From Flavobacteriales bacterium (GTDB lineage: Bacteria > Bacteroidota > Bacteroidia > Flavobacteriales_D > Crocinitomicaceae), in NCBI GenBank assembly GCA_947458985.1, contig CANHBA010000002.1:1-33126 (forward strand): a stretch of DNA of 33,126 bases, read 5' to 3'. The notes under the pieces were generated by a model. The model was given only the letters and a program-made list of their open reading frames with translations, did no database searches and was not told the DNA's origin. Of the stretch, positions 1-9,218 are shown piece after piece; within the stretch, counting starts at the first letter, position 1, and each line of letters opens with the position of its first letter. Made by a program: the position numbers and the translations under genes.

Positions 1-1005
1 ATTTATAAATACTTTGACCATTTCTGGATCAATATCGGGATATACTCCGTGACCCAAATTTACAATATGTCTTTGACTTTTAAAGGAATTGAGCATTTTT
101 TTGGTTTCTTGCTCGATCATTTGTGGGCTACCATAGAGTACACAAGGATCTAAATTGCCTTGTAAAGTCTTTTGCTCCTGAACCAAACTTCGTGCCACAG
201 GCACTGACATGTTCCAGTCTAGGCCGATGGTGGTGCAAGACAACTGAGCAATTTCGGGCAAAGAAGCCACTGCTCCTTTTGAAAATACCGTAAATGGCGT
301 TCCTTCCAGAGCCGAACAAATTTGCTGGATGTAGCGCAAGCCAAACTCACGGTATTGGTCTTCACCAAGTATGCCTGCCCAAGAATCAAAAAGTTGGAGA
401 GCATCAGCGCCGGCTGCTAGTTGCCCTTTGAGATAGGCGATAGTGACGTCGGTAATGCGCTGTAGTAATTGATGTGCCAACAACGGCTGCGTGTAGAGTA
501 ATTTTCTGGATTCACTGAAAGTCTTGGACCCTTTACCTTCGACCATGTAACATAAGATAGTCCAGGGGGCGCCGGCAAAACCAATGAGGGGAACGCGGCC
601 GTTTAGACCTGCTTTAGTTTGTTTGAGGGCTTCAAAAACATACGACAATCTGTCTTGCACATCGATGTGGGTGTCGAGTTGGTCGAATTGTGCTTGGCTG
701 CGAATGGTATTTTCAAACCAAGGACCCTTTTGTTCAATCATTTGGTAAGGCAAACCCATTGCTTCGGGAATGACTAAAATATCTGAGAAAATGATAGCGG
801 CATCTACACCGAGTAGATCTACGGGCTGAATAGTAACTTCCGTTGCAAACTCAGGGGTTTCTACCAATTCTTTAAAGCCAGAGAGCTTGGCGCGAACGGC
901 GCGGTATTCTGGTAAGATTCGGCCTGCCTGACGCATAAGCCATACTGGATAGCGCTCGATGGCCTCGCCACGGTGCGCGCGTAGAAATAAGTCGTTTTGA
1001 AACAT
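1..1005 (-). CDS. hemE: Uroporphyrinogen decarboxylase, C-terminus cut by the window edge
   Basis: Manual translation from ATG at 1005 (minus): [35 protein letters not shown]... to ...[19 protein letters not shown]; the '[10 protein letters not shown]' and 'NLGHG' motifs are HemE-typical. Absent from the ORF track because it runs off the edge. Confidence 0.97.
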   Translation of the reverse strand, partial: MFQNDLFLRAHRGEAIERYPVWLMRQAGRILPEYRAVRAKLSGFKELVETPEFATEVTIQPVDLLGVDAAIIFSDILVIPEAMGLPYQMIEQKGPWFENTIRSQAQFDQLDTHIDVQDRLSYVFEALKQTKAGLNGRVPLIGFAGAPWTILCYMVEGKGSKTFSESRKLLYTQPLLAHQLLQRITDVTIAYLKGQLAAGADALQLFDSWAGILGEDQYREFGLRYIQQICSALEGTPFTVFSKGAVASLPEIAQLSCTTIGLDWNMSVPVARSLVQEQKTLQGNLDPCVLYGSPQMIEQETKKMLNSFKSQRHIVNLGHGVYPDIDPEMVKVFIN

Positions 1006-1010
1006 CTTTG

Positions 1011-1018
1011 CAAAGGTA
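1011..1018 (-). promoter_or_regulatory. Bacteroidota-type -7 box TACCTTTG, 5 nt before hemE ATG
   Basis: Minus strand TACCTTTGCAAAGATG; no obvious TTG -33 element at N17-23. Confidence 0.5.
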
Positions 1019-1023
1019 AGCAA

Positions 1024-1695
1024 TTACCATTGAATTTCTTGCTTGCCCAGCATGCGCAAAAACGCATTTGTTTTGCTGAACGGCTTGCTTCCAAAAAAAC
1101 CGCGGTGAGCTGCCAATGGCGAAGGGTGCACCGCTTTTAAAATCAAGTGCTTAGTAGCATCAATCCGACTTGCTTTGGCTTGGGCTTTTGCGCCCCAAAG
1201 GATAAACACCATATTTTCTTTATTGCTGGCAATTTTTTCAATGACAGCATCTGTAAATTGTTCCCAACCCCAATTTTTATGGCTATCCGCCTGCCCTTCG
1301 TGTACCGTTAGAACAGAATTGAGCAACAAAACACCTTGCTGCGCCCAATGCGTAAGATCGCCGTTTTTCAAATCTGGAAGTGCAAGGTCATTTTTTCTCT
1401 CTTTAAAAATATTTACCAAGCTTTTGGGTAATGGCCGGACATCGGAAGCGACTGAAAAGCATAAACCGTTCGCATGACCCTTCGTTGGATACGGATCTTG
1501 GCCTAAAATAACCACGCAGAGATCTTCCCAAGGACACAATTCAAAAGCTTTGAAAAGTTGATCTTGAGGCGGAAAAACAAGGGGATCCGAAAGCAAATAG
1601 GCTTGCGCTACTTTTTCTTGGAGTGATAAAAAATAGGGGGTATTGAATTGATCCACCAAAATAGGATACCAAGTTGAATCTGAAGGAAAATTCAT
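1024..1695 (-). CDS. ung: Uracil-DNA glycosylase (family 1)
   Basis: GQDPYPTKGHANGLCFSV active-site motif and C-terminal HPSPLAAHRGFFGSKPFSKTN motif. Confidence 0.97.
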   Translation of the reverse strand: MNFPSDSTWYPILVDQFNTPYFLSLQEKVAQAYLLSDPLVFPPQDQLFKAFELCPWEDLCVVILGQDPYPTKGHANGLCFSVASDVRPLPKSLVNIFKERKNDLALPDLKNGDLTHWAQQGVLLLNSVLTVHEGQADSHKNWGWEQFTDAVIEKIASNKENMVFILWGAKAQAKASRIDATKHLILKAVHPSPLAAHRGFFGSKPFSKTNAFLRMLGKQEIQW

Positions 1696-1696
1696 A

Positions 1697-2968
1697 TTAG
1701 TCGAGATCTATCAAGGCCACCCACAAGGTGATTTTACCGCTGTCCATGCGCGGCCAAATGGGGCGAATTCTTCCATCATAGGCAGCTATGCCTAGATAAT
1801 CTCCAAAGAAAACCATCGGATTAGGCACAAAAGACTGAGTGGAAACGCGTTGTTCCTTGAAAGTTTGACCTCCATCGGTGCTAGTGGCCCAAATGACGTC
1901 TGTTTGGTTGTCTTTGAAGCGTCTGCGGTCGTAGTACACAAAATGAAGGTCGCCACGAACGGGGTCAATGGCCATGGAAGTCAGGAATTGATGACGCGGC
2001 TCTTTGTCTTGATTCACACGAATAGGTTCAGACCAAGTGAGGCCTCCATCGCTTGATTTCAAGAGCCAAACGTCGGTGTTGTCGGGTCCATTGCGTTGGT
2101 CGCACCAATTGAGATAAAGTGTTCCGTTATTGGGACCGCCGCTTAAATCGGACATCAAAAAAGGCAAACCGTTGGCGCGGTATATGCCCGGAATTTGGAT
2201 ATCCCAACCTCCAATATGGTCTGAGAGTTTGCGCTCTTCAGCCAACCAAGTGAGGCCACCGTCGGTAGATTTTTGAAACATGATGCCGCGCGGACCGGTC
2301 CAACAAACATAGATTTCGCCATTTGGGCCTAATGCCGGTACGGCGCCTTCTACGGTGTTGTCGCCATCTAGGCAGTCGCCGCCGAATTTGGAAATCCGAA
2401 GCGGGGCAGTCCAGCTAAGGCCCCGGTCGGTAGATTTTGAAAAAACAATGATGGAGGTGTCTTTAGGATCGGCTGAATCGTAGGCATCGAACTGCGTCCA
2501 GGTCATGTAAAGTACGTTTGTTTTGGGGTCGATCACTACCCAATGTTTGTCTTGCACTTTTGTACCGTTGGGTTTAGGGAAAGAACCTTTCGAGAATTGA
2601 CCCGGTTTGTCGGCAAACTGACATACAATACGGTCTAGATGACTTGATTTATCGTAATCACTGAGGTGAAAATAATACAATCTACCTTGTTGGTCGTATT
2701 GCAAAACCGGATCGCCAAATACACCATAAGGGCTTTTTAAAGCGCTTGACTTCCAGGTTTGACCGCCATCCGACGAATAGTGATAGCCCTGTAAGACGGT
2801 TCCGGCAGAAAGCTCATCGGGATTGCGCGGATTGATGGCAATAGAAGGCTCGCATTCGTTGAACGCATATTTGGCAGCCACCGGTGGAATTTGAACATTT
2901 TTAACAGGCTGCGCTTGGAGTGCGAACGCTAAAAGGTTAGCGCAACCAATAAGTAAGTAACGGCGCAT
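1697..2968 (-). CDS. Secreted BNR/Asp-box (sialidase-fold, beta-propeller) protein
   Basis: Signal peptide MRRYLLIGCANLLAFALQAQ; five Asp-box-like motifs (SSDGGQTW, STDRGLSW, STDGGLTW, SSDGGLTW, STDGGQTF). Start placed at the internal Met (2968) rather than the 3007 ORF start. Confidence 0.85.
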   Translation of the reverse strand: MRRYLLIGCANLLAFALQAQPVKNVQIPPVAAKYAFNECEPSIAINPRNPDELSAGTVLQGYHYSSDGGQTWKSSALKSPYGVFGDPVLQYDQQGRLYYFHLSDYDKSSHLDRIVCQFADKPGQFSKGSFPKPNGTKVQDKHWVVIDPKTNVLYMTWTQFDAYDSADPKDTSIIVFSKSTDRGLSWTAPLRISKFGGDCLDGDNTVEGAVPALGPNGEIYVCWTGPRGIMFQKSTDGGLTWLAEERKLSDHIGGWDIQIPGIYRANGLPFLMSDLSGGPNNGTLYLNWCDQRNGPDNTDVWLLKSSDGGLTWSEPIRVNQDKEPRHQFLTSMAIDPVRGDLHFVYYDRRRFKDNQTDVIWATSTDGGQTFKEQRVSTQSFVPNPMVFFGDYLGIAAYDGRIRPIWPRMDSGKITLWVALIDLD

Positions 2969-4706
2969 TGAGATCTTTAATTTGAAGTGAGAATTGTGGT
3001 TTGGCATAGGTTTTCATGACGCATTTGGTGCTAAATAATTTACCATCTCGAGATAGTAACAATTCCATAGAAACACCCGGCTGTAGGTTGTTGTATTTGT
3101 TTTCCAAACCTGCTTTATCTATTCTGTAACCGTCACAGGCAAGTATTTCATCGCCTACGCTAATGCCCGCATCTTCGGCTGCAGAACCGCTTCGAACTGT
3201 TCTCACCTTTAGTACTTCGCCTGGTTCCAATGCAGCTCCAAAGTTGGTTAGGGTACTGGTCTGATCGGTCACTTTAAGACCCATTGGTTCAAAGTATTTT
3301 TGGTAGGGGATGATCGCCGTTCCGTTGACATATTGCGTGAAAAATGCGTGTAGGTCTTCGCCACAATAATTGGCTAATTCTTGTTCAAATTCGGTCTCGG
3401 AAAAACCGCGTTTGAGGTCTAGAGCATATTTTTGATAAAGCAGCTGCATGAAACCATCTAAGCTTTGTTTGCCTTTTGATCTTTGAATGAGGTAGGCATC
3501 TAAAACCGCACCAATGACTGCTCCACGCGAATAATAAGTCATGGTGGTATTGCTCGAATTTTCATTGGGGCGGTAAGCTTTGATCCAGGCGTCAAAACTC
3601 GCATGCGCAACGGGCTGTACCCTCGAGCCAGGGCTTCCTTCGACATAATTGATTTGCGACTGCAACTTGTTGAGAAAGTCAGCCTTGGTGTAAAATCCGG
3701 CGCGCAAAAGCAGCAACTCATCGTAATAGGAGGTAATGCCTTCCATGACCCAAAGCAAAGACGTATAGCATTCTTGGTCGTAATTAAATGGGCCTAATTC
3801 AATAGGGCGAATGCGCTTGACATTCCACAAATGAAAATACTCATGGGCCACCAAATTGATGAAGCCTAAATAATTGGAACCTGTATAAGACCAACGGCTT
3901 ACGCTGAGCACACAAGAATTGAGATGTTCTAAGCCGCCTTGGCCGTCCGTAACGTTGTGCACAATAAAGAGGTAATCTTGATTGGGGTTGCTTCCAAATA
4001 CCGCTGTTGCAGCCTCTACTACTTTGGCCATGTCGCGCTGAAGTTCTGCAATATTGTAGTTGGCTTCTCCGTACATCGCCACGCGGTGACGCACTCCGGC
4101 AGCCATAAAAGAAAACTCTTGTTGGTTGCCAATCTCGATGGGGCTGTCTACTAATTGATCGTAGTCTTTGAAAACAAAACTTTGGCAACCAGGTTCTGAT
4201 TTAAAATCGGCAGGCGCCAAAGCCGTACTTACTTTCTTGAAGCTGGCATGTGGGTAAATTTTGAGAACGCCGAGCTGATTGCGGGTTTCTTCGGTATACA
4301 TGAATACACCTGCACCAGCTACAAAACCGTGTGTGTTGTCTAAAAATGGGGTTCGAACCGGCAACTCAAAGGCATAGACTTCATAAAAAACTGTATAAGA
4401 GGCCGTGCCATTGCATTGTACTTCCCAAGCATTTTTTGCTTTCTTTTTGACGGTAAGTTCTTTTCCCTGCGCATCAATGGCACGCACCTGATTGAGGTTC
4501 TTGGAAAATTCACGCACTAAATAAGAGCCTGGCGTCCAAACGGGTAATTTGAATTCTTGTACCGCAGCTGTATTTTCCTGAACATCAATTTTCACCGCAA
4601 AATAATGCGAATTAGGTTGTGGCATTGACAAATGGTAGGTCAGTTTACTGGCTTGCAGCGCAAAAGGAAGCCAAAACAATAGAAGAAGAAAATAACGTGA
4701 TTTCAT
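2937..4706 (-). CDS. M61 family (glycyl aminopeptidase-like) peptidase with PDZ domain
   Basis: HEYFHLWNVKRIRP zinc-binding motif typical of M61, C-terminal PDZ-like segment (RSGSAAEDAGISVGDEILACDG), signal peptide from MKSRYFLLLLFW. Confidence 0.92.
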   Translation of the reverse strand: MKSRYFLLLLFWLPFALQASKLTYHLSMPQPNSHYFAVKIDVQENTAAVQEFKLPVWTPGSYLVREFSKNLNQVRAIDAQGKELTVKKKAKNAWEVQCNGTASYTVFYEVYAFELPVRTPFLDNTHGFVAGAGVFMYTEETRNQLGVLKIYPHASFKKVSTALAPADFKSEPGCQSFVFKDYDQLVDSPIEIGNQQEFSFMAAGVRHRVAMYGEANYNIAELQRDMAKVVEAATAVFGSNPNQDYLFIVHNVTDGQGGLEHLNSCVLSVSRWSYTGSNYLGFINLVAHEYFHLWNVKRIRPIELGPFNYDQECYTSLLWVMEGITSYYDELLLLRAGFYTKADFLNKLQSQINYVEGSPGSRVQPVAHASFDAWIKAYRPNENSSNTTMTYYSRGAVIGAVLDAYLIQRSKGKQSLDGFMQLLYQKYALDLKRGFSETEFEQELANYCGEDLHAFFTQYVNGTAIIPYQKYFEPMGLKVTDQTSTLTNFGAALEPGEVLKVRTVRSGSAAEDAGISVGDEILACDGYRIDKAGLENKYNNLQPGVSMELLLSRDGKLFSTKCVMKTYAKPQFSLQIKDLNAPLLTYWLR

Positions 4707-4762
4707 GGGGTATTTAAATAAATGATAGTTCAAGATGACAAGTGCATTTGTTGAGTCAAAAG

Positions 4763-5926
4763 TTATTCCAAAATCTGAATACTTGCCGCATCTAATTTTG
4801 CTTTTTGGACCAATTCTTCTACGGACTCAGTTCCAAAACGCAAAGCAACTGCCATTCGGCGATACGGACGCATAGTTGGTTTACCAAAAATGCGCACTTC
4901 TGTATTTGGATCTTGTAAAACGAGGTCGAGGCCTGCAAAAGAAGGTGCGCTATTGCTGTTGTGCTGCGCAAGTACAACTGCACTCGCTCCGTTTTGGAGT
5001 TGCCTAATTTCTGAAATAGGCAAGCCGAGTACGGCACGCGCATGTAGTTCAAATTCATTGAGGTTCTGGGTGCCTGCAAGCGTAACCATTCCGGTGTCGT
5101 GCGGGCGCGGTGAAAGCTCTGAAAAATAGGCGCCTTCAGGGGTGATAAAAAACTCGACGCCCCAAATTCCGGCGCCGCCGAGTTCTTGGGTAACGCGTGC
5201 TGCCATGTCTTGGGCCTCCGCTAAGTGGTCCGGATTCATGGGCATTGGTTGCCAACTTTCTTGGTAGTCGCCGCGCTCCTGGCGGTGGCCAATTGGCGCA
5301 CAAAATAAAGTTGGGCCGTTTTGTTGGGTGACTGTTAATAGCGTGATTTCGTAATCAAAATTGATGAAGCCCTCCACAATAACCTCCTTGAGGTCGCCTC
5401 TCGAGCCTTCCATGGCGTAGGTCCAGGCTGTTTCGATATCTGCTTCGGTTCTGATCACAGACTGCCCCTTTCCAGAACTGGACATCAGTGGCTTAACCAC
5501 ACAAGGATAACCACAAAAAGCTACGCCTTGCTTCAGTTCTTCAAGCGAAGTTGCATAACGGTAAGGTGCCGTGCGGACGCCTACTTTCTGGGCTGCTAAA
5601 TCGCGGATCGCCTTGCGGTTCATGGTAAAATTAGCGGCTTTTGCACTGGGTACAACTTGGATACCTTGTGCCTCGTAGTCATAAAATCTTTCGGTTCTAA
5701 TGGCTTCAATTTCAGGGACAATGATATTTGGCTGATGCTTCGCTACAACCATGTCGAGGGCTGCTGCGTCTAACATATCGATGACCTCAAACTGATCTGC
5801 CACTTGCATTGCAGGCGCTCCTGCATAGCTATCTACCGCAATAACTGTTTGACCATATCGTTTGGCTGCAATAGCGAACTCTTTTCCGAGTTCACCTGAG
5901 CCGAGTAAGAGAATTTTGAACTTCAT
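4763..5926 (-). CDS. purT: Formate-dependent phosphoribosylglycinamide formyltransferase (GAR transformylase 2)
   Basis: ATP-grasp protein; [21 protein letters not shown]-terminus, [23 protein letters not shown] motifs. Confidence 0.95.
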   Translation of the reverse strand: MKFKILLLGSGELGKEFAIAAKRYGQTVIAVDSYAGAPAMQVADQFEVIDMLDAAALDMVVAKHQPNIIVPEIEAIRTERFYDYEAQGIQVVPSAKAANFTMNRKAIRDLAAQKVGVRTAPYRYATSLEELKQGVAFCGYPCVVKPLMSSSGKGQSVIRTEADIETAWTYAMEGSRGDLKEVIVEGFINFDYEITLLTVTQQNGPTLFCAPIGHRQERGDYQESWQPMPMNPDHLAEAQDMAARVTQELGGAGIWGVEFFITPEGAYFSELSPRPHDTGMVTLAGTQNLNEFELHARAVLGLPISEIRQLQNGASAVVLAQHNSNSAPSFAGLDLVLQDPNTEVRIFGKPTMRPYRRMAVALRFGTESVEELVQKAKLDAASIQILE

Positions 5927-5930
5927 GAAG

Positions 5931-5938
5931 CAAATGTA
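5931..5938 (-). promoter_or_regulatory. -7 box TACATTTG, 4 nt before purT ATG
   Basis: Minus strand TACATTTGCTTCATG. Confidence 0.55.
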
Positions 5939-5959
5939 AGCAAACAGCTAAGAATTTGT

Positions 5960-5967
5960 TATTTTTG
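5960..5967 (+). promoter_or_regulatory. -7 box TATTTTTG, 9 nt before VTC-like gene ATG
   Basis: TATTTTTGGAAACATAGATG; divergent from the purT box. Confidence 0.5.
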
Positions 5968-5976
5968 GAAACATAG

Positions 5977-6732
5977 ATGAGTGATATTAAGATAGCAATC
6001 GAGCAGTTTGACCCCATAGACCTCCGCGAAATGGCCGATGTCAACCTGATGAACCGCGTAGATACCAAGTTTGCCTTTCGCCAAGACGACCTTTTGCGTT
6101 TTCTACCAATTTTAGCTGCCGATTACCGCGCACTCAAGGTAGAGGGCACTATGCTACCTCACTATGAAAGCCTTTATTTCGACGATTCTTCTTTTTCTTT
6201 TTTCCGAGACCACCACAATGGTAAAGCAGACCGCTTTAAAGTGCGGATCAGAAAATACGTCGAATCCAATATCCATTTTTTAGAAATCAAGCACAAAATC
6301 AAAGGAAGAACCGACAAACGCCGCATCCTGACCCATGATTTCAACGAGCTTCAGGACGAAAAAGAACGCGACTTTCTACGCAGGCAACTCAACGAAGATG
6401 CGCAACTCGTTCCTACCATGTGGAATGCTTTTCAACGCATTACACTCGTTTCTAAAACCAGTAAAGAACGGCTCACCCTTGACTTCAACATCCATTTTCA
6501 TATGGGAGAGGTCAAGCGCGATTTTGCCCAACTCGTCATTGCCGAACTCAAACAAGAATCCCTAGACCGCAACTCGCCTTTTTACAAACTCATGAAAAAA
6601 GAGCGGATCAGACCCTATCGCCTTTCCAAATATTGCATTGGCAGTGTCGAAATCTACGGTGAAGAAGTACTCAAATTCAATCGCTTCAAAAAGAAGCTTC
6701 TCTTTTTAAATAAAATCAACCATGCTAACTGA
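5977..6732 (+). CDS. VTC/CYTH-type polyphosphate polymerase-like domain protein
   Basis: N-terminal MNRVDTKFAF, FDDSSFSFFRDHHNGKADRFKVRIRKYVES, FLEIKHKIKGRTDKRR, LTLDFN, ELKQ, SKYCIG: VTC-domain pattern. Confidence 0.88.
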   Translation: MSDIKIAIEQFDPIDLREMADVNLMNRVDTKFAFRQDDLLRFLPILAADYRALKVEGTMLPHYESLYFDDSSFSFFRDHHNGKADRFKVRIRKYVESNIHFLEIKHKIKGRTDKRRILTHDFNELQDEKERDFLRRQLNEDAQLVPTMWNAFQRITLVSKTSKERLTLDFNIHFHMGEVKRDFAQLVIAELKQESLDRNSPFYKLMKKERIRPYRLSKYCIGSVEIYGEEVLKFNRFKKKLLFLNKINHAN

Positions 6733-7393
6733 TCTCTTATTCCTACTTCCACTTAAAAAAGCTATTACCCCAAACAGCATTACCTGGTTCAGCGAGGACT
6801 TCTACGGTCTGCTCATCCGACTCGGCATCAATCTTTTCTTCCTGACCATACTCATCAGGGTGTTATACTATACCAAAACGCGTCGCAAGGACTACCTTTT
6901 TACGTATTACTTAATTGGAACCATCACTTTTTTCTTGTGCTTTGGCCTCATGCAAATGGACATTGACACCGGAATGGGCTTAGGTTTATTCGCTATTTTC
7001 GGCATCATTCGCTACCGTACAGACGCCATTGAAATCAAAGAAATGACCTATCTCTTTATGATCATTGGCATCAGTGTAGTCAATGCATTAGCATCCAACG
7101 AACTCAGTATTTCTGAAGTCGGCGTCATCAACGTAACTGTCGTGTTATTAACCTACCTCTTAGAAAATGTGTGGTTAATGAAGCACGAAACGCGCAAGAC
7201 CATCAACTACGAGCGCATAGACCTCATCAAGCCCGAGAACCAAGATTTACTCAAAGCTGACCTCGAAAAACGTACAGGTCTTACTATCAACCGTGTTGAA
7301 GTCGGCAAAATTGACTTCCTAAACGACACTGCAATGGTTCGGATCTACTACTTTGCAGACGAACAAGAATTTTCTGACTACCACGTACAATAA
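6722..7393 (+). CDS. DUF4956-type multi-pass membrane protein
   Basis: Several hydrophobic helices, LGLFAIFGIIRYRTDAIEIKEMTYLFMIIGISVVNALA core; directly overlaps the VTC-like gene by 11 nt. Confidence 0.82.
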   Translation: MLTDLLFLLPLKKAITPNSITWFSEDFYGLLIRLGINLFFLTILIRVLYYTKTRRKDYLFTYYLIGTITFFLCFGLMQMDIDTGMGLGLFAIFGIIRYRTDAIEIKEMTYLFMIIGISVVNALASNELSISEVGVINVTVVLLTYLLENVWLMKHETRKTINYERIDLIKPENQDLLKADLEKRTGLTINRVEVGKIDFLNDTAMVRIYYFADEQEFSDYHVQ

Positions 7394-7394
7394 C

Positions 7395-8411
7395 ATGCGC
7401 CGGTTAGCGCTCTACCCTATTGCGCTCCTTTATGGGGCTGTCATTTGGTTGCGCAACCGCTGTTTTGACCTACAGCTTTTCAAGACACAACCCATCGAAG
7501 GCAAATCAATTTGCGTGGGCAACCTCGCGGTTGGTGGAACAGGCAAATCGCCACACGTTGCCTACTTCATCGAACTTCTTTGTGATCTATTACCCATACA
7601 AGTTTTAAGTCGAGGCTATGGTAGAAACACATCTGGATACCTCGAACTCACTAAAACTTCTACTGCATCCCAAGTTGGTGACGAATCCAAAATGCTTTAT
7701 GAGCAGTATCAAAACAAAGCCCAATTTGCCGTTTGTGAAAACCGTGCTTATGGCATTCAACAGCTCAGATCGAAAAAACCTGACTCCCTTATTTTACTGG
7801 ACGATGCCTTTCAACACCGACAGGTCAAAGCCGGACTAAACATTGTGCTTTCTGTGTTCGACCAGCCTATGCAGCAAGATTCGCTACTGCCCGCAGGAAG
7901 GCTCCGCGAACCCATGAGTGGACTGAACAGAGCCGATGCAATTGTCATTACCAAATGTCCAAAATTTGATACTTTCGACGCTGCGCTGTATGCCAAACAA
8001 TTTCAAAAGTGGCCAATTCCGGTATTTTTCTCGCGCTATACCTATCGAGCCCTTCAACCATTAGGTAAAATTATTCATGAGGTTCGGGAAGTTTTAATAG
8101 TGAGCGGCATCGCACTGCCAGAGCAACTGAACGAAGCTTTTGCGTCAGACATTCAAATTAGGCACAAATCCTATTCCGATCACCACGTCTATACGGCTGC
8201 TAACTTGGAAGAAATTCATCATTTTTTTGATACCTTTGCAACAGCAAACACCGCAATTGTTACAACCGCCAAAGATTGGGTTAAAATTCAGTCTTTGTTG
8301 AGCCCAAAAGACCTCCAAAAATACCCATGGTATTTACTGACTTTTGAGCTCGAATGGTCGGATCAAAATGCATTTAATCAATTTATCAGCGCTTATGTTG
8401 TCTCAAATTAA
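7395..8411 (+). CDS. lpxK: Tetraacyldisaccharide 4'-kinase
   Basis: SICVGNLAVGGTGKSPHVAYF Walker-A-like motif, VLSRGYGR, LLDDAFQHRQV. Confidence 0.96.
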   Translation: MRRLALYPIALLYGAVIWLRNRCFDLQLFKTQPIEGKSICVGNLAVGGTGKSPHVAYFIELLCDLLPIQVLSRGYGRNTSGYLELTKTSTASQVGDESKMLYEQYQNKAQFAVCENRAYGIQQLRSKKPDSLILLDDAFQHRQVKAGLNIVLSVFDQPMQQDSLLPAGRLREPMSGLNRADAIVITKCPKFDTFDAALYAKQFQKWPIPVFFSRYTYRALQPLGKIIHEVREVLIVSGIALPEQLNEAFASDIQIRHKSYSDHHVYTAANLEEIHHFFDTFATANTAIVTTAKDWVKIQSLLSPKDLQKYPWYLLTFELEWSDQNAFNQFISAYVVSN

Positions 8412-9207
8412 AGAAAGTACCGCCTACATCCAAAGCAAAACAAATGTCCAACCTACAATTGGAATCATTTTAGGCACAGGCCTCGGAGGTTTAGTGAAAG
8501 AAATTGAAATCATCGACGAAATCAATTACCAAGATATCCCGCACTTCCCTGTGTCTACCGTAGAGAGTCATTCAGGCAAATTGATTTTTGGTCGAATTGG
8601 CGGCAAAAACGTTGTAGCCATGCAGGGTCGTTTTCACTATTACGAAGGATACACGCTTCAACAAGTCACCTTTCCGGTTCGCGTCATGAAACTTTTAGGC
8701 ATAGAACGCCTTTTTGTGAGCAACGCCTCGGGCGGTGTCAATCCAGATTTTGAAGTGGGTGAAATCATGGTCATGAACGACCACATCAATCTTTTTCCTG
8801 GCAACCCGCTCATCGGCAAAAACATCGACGAACTCGGGCCGCGCTTCCCAGACATGAGCGATCCTTACGACCAAGAAATGATCGACAAAGCTTGCTCCAT
8901 TGCCAAAGAGCTCGGTATTCGCGTAGCTGTTGGTTGTTATGCTGGCCTCACCGGCCCAACCCTCGAAACGCCATCCGAATACAAATACGTACGCACTATT
9001 GGCGCCGATGCCGTTGGGATGTCTACGGTACCAGAGGTCATTGTGGCGCGCCACATGAGCATTCCGTGTTTTGCTATCTCTATCATTACCGACTTAGGTG
9101 TTCCAGGAAAAATCAAAAAGGTAAGTGTACAAGACGTCATTGAAGTAGCTAGTCGTCAAGAGCCAAAAATGACTCAAATCATGAAAGAACTCATTTCTAG
9201 CATCTAA
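8395..9207 (+). CDS. Purine-nucleoside phosphorylase (PNP/MTAP family)
   Basis: IGIILGTGLGGL, VSNASGGVNPDFEVGEIMVMNDHINLF, YAGLTGPTLETPSEYKYVRTIGADAVGMSTVPEVIVARH. Confidence 0.95.
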   Translation: MLSQIKESTAYIQSKTNVQPTIGIILGTGLGGLVKEIEIIDEINYQDIPHFPVSTVESHSGKLIFGRIGGKNVVAMQGRFHYYEGYTLQQVTFPVRVMKLLGIERLFVSNASGGVNPDFEVGEIMVMNDHINLFPGNPLIGKNIDELGPRFPDMSDPYDQEMIDKACSIAKELGIRVAVGCYAGLTGPTLETPSEYKYVRTIGADAVGMSTVPEVIVARHMSIPCFAISIITDLGVPGKIKKVSVQDVIEVASRQEPKMTQIMKELISSI

Positions 9208-9218
9208 ACCAACCCAAA

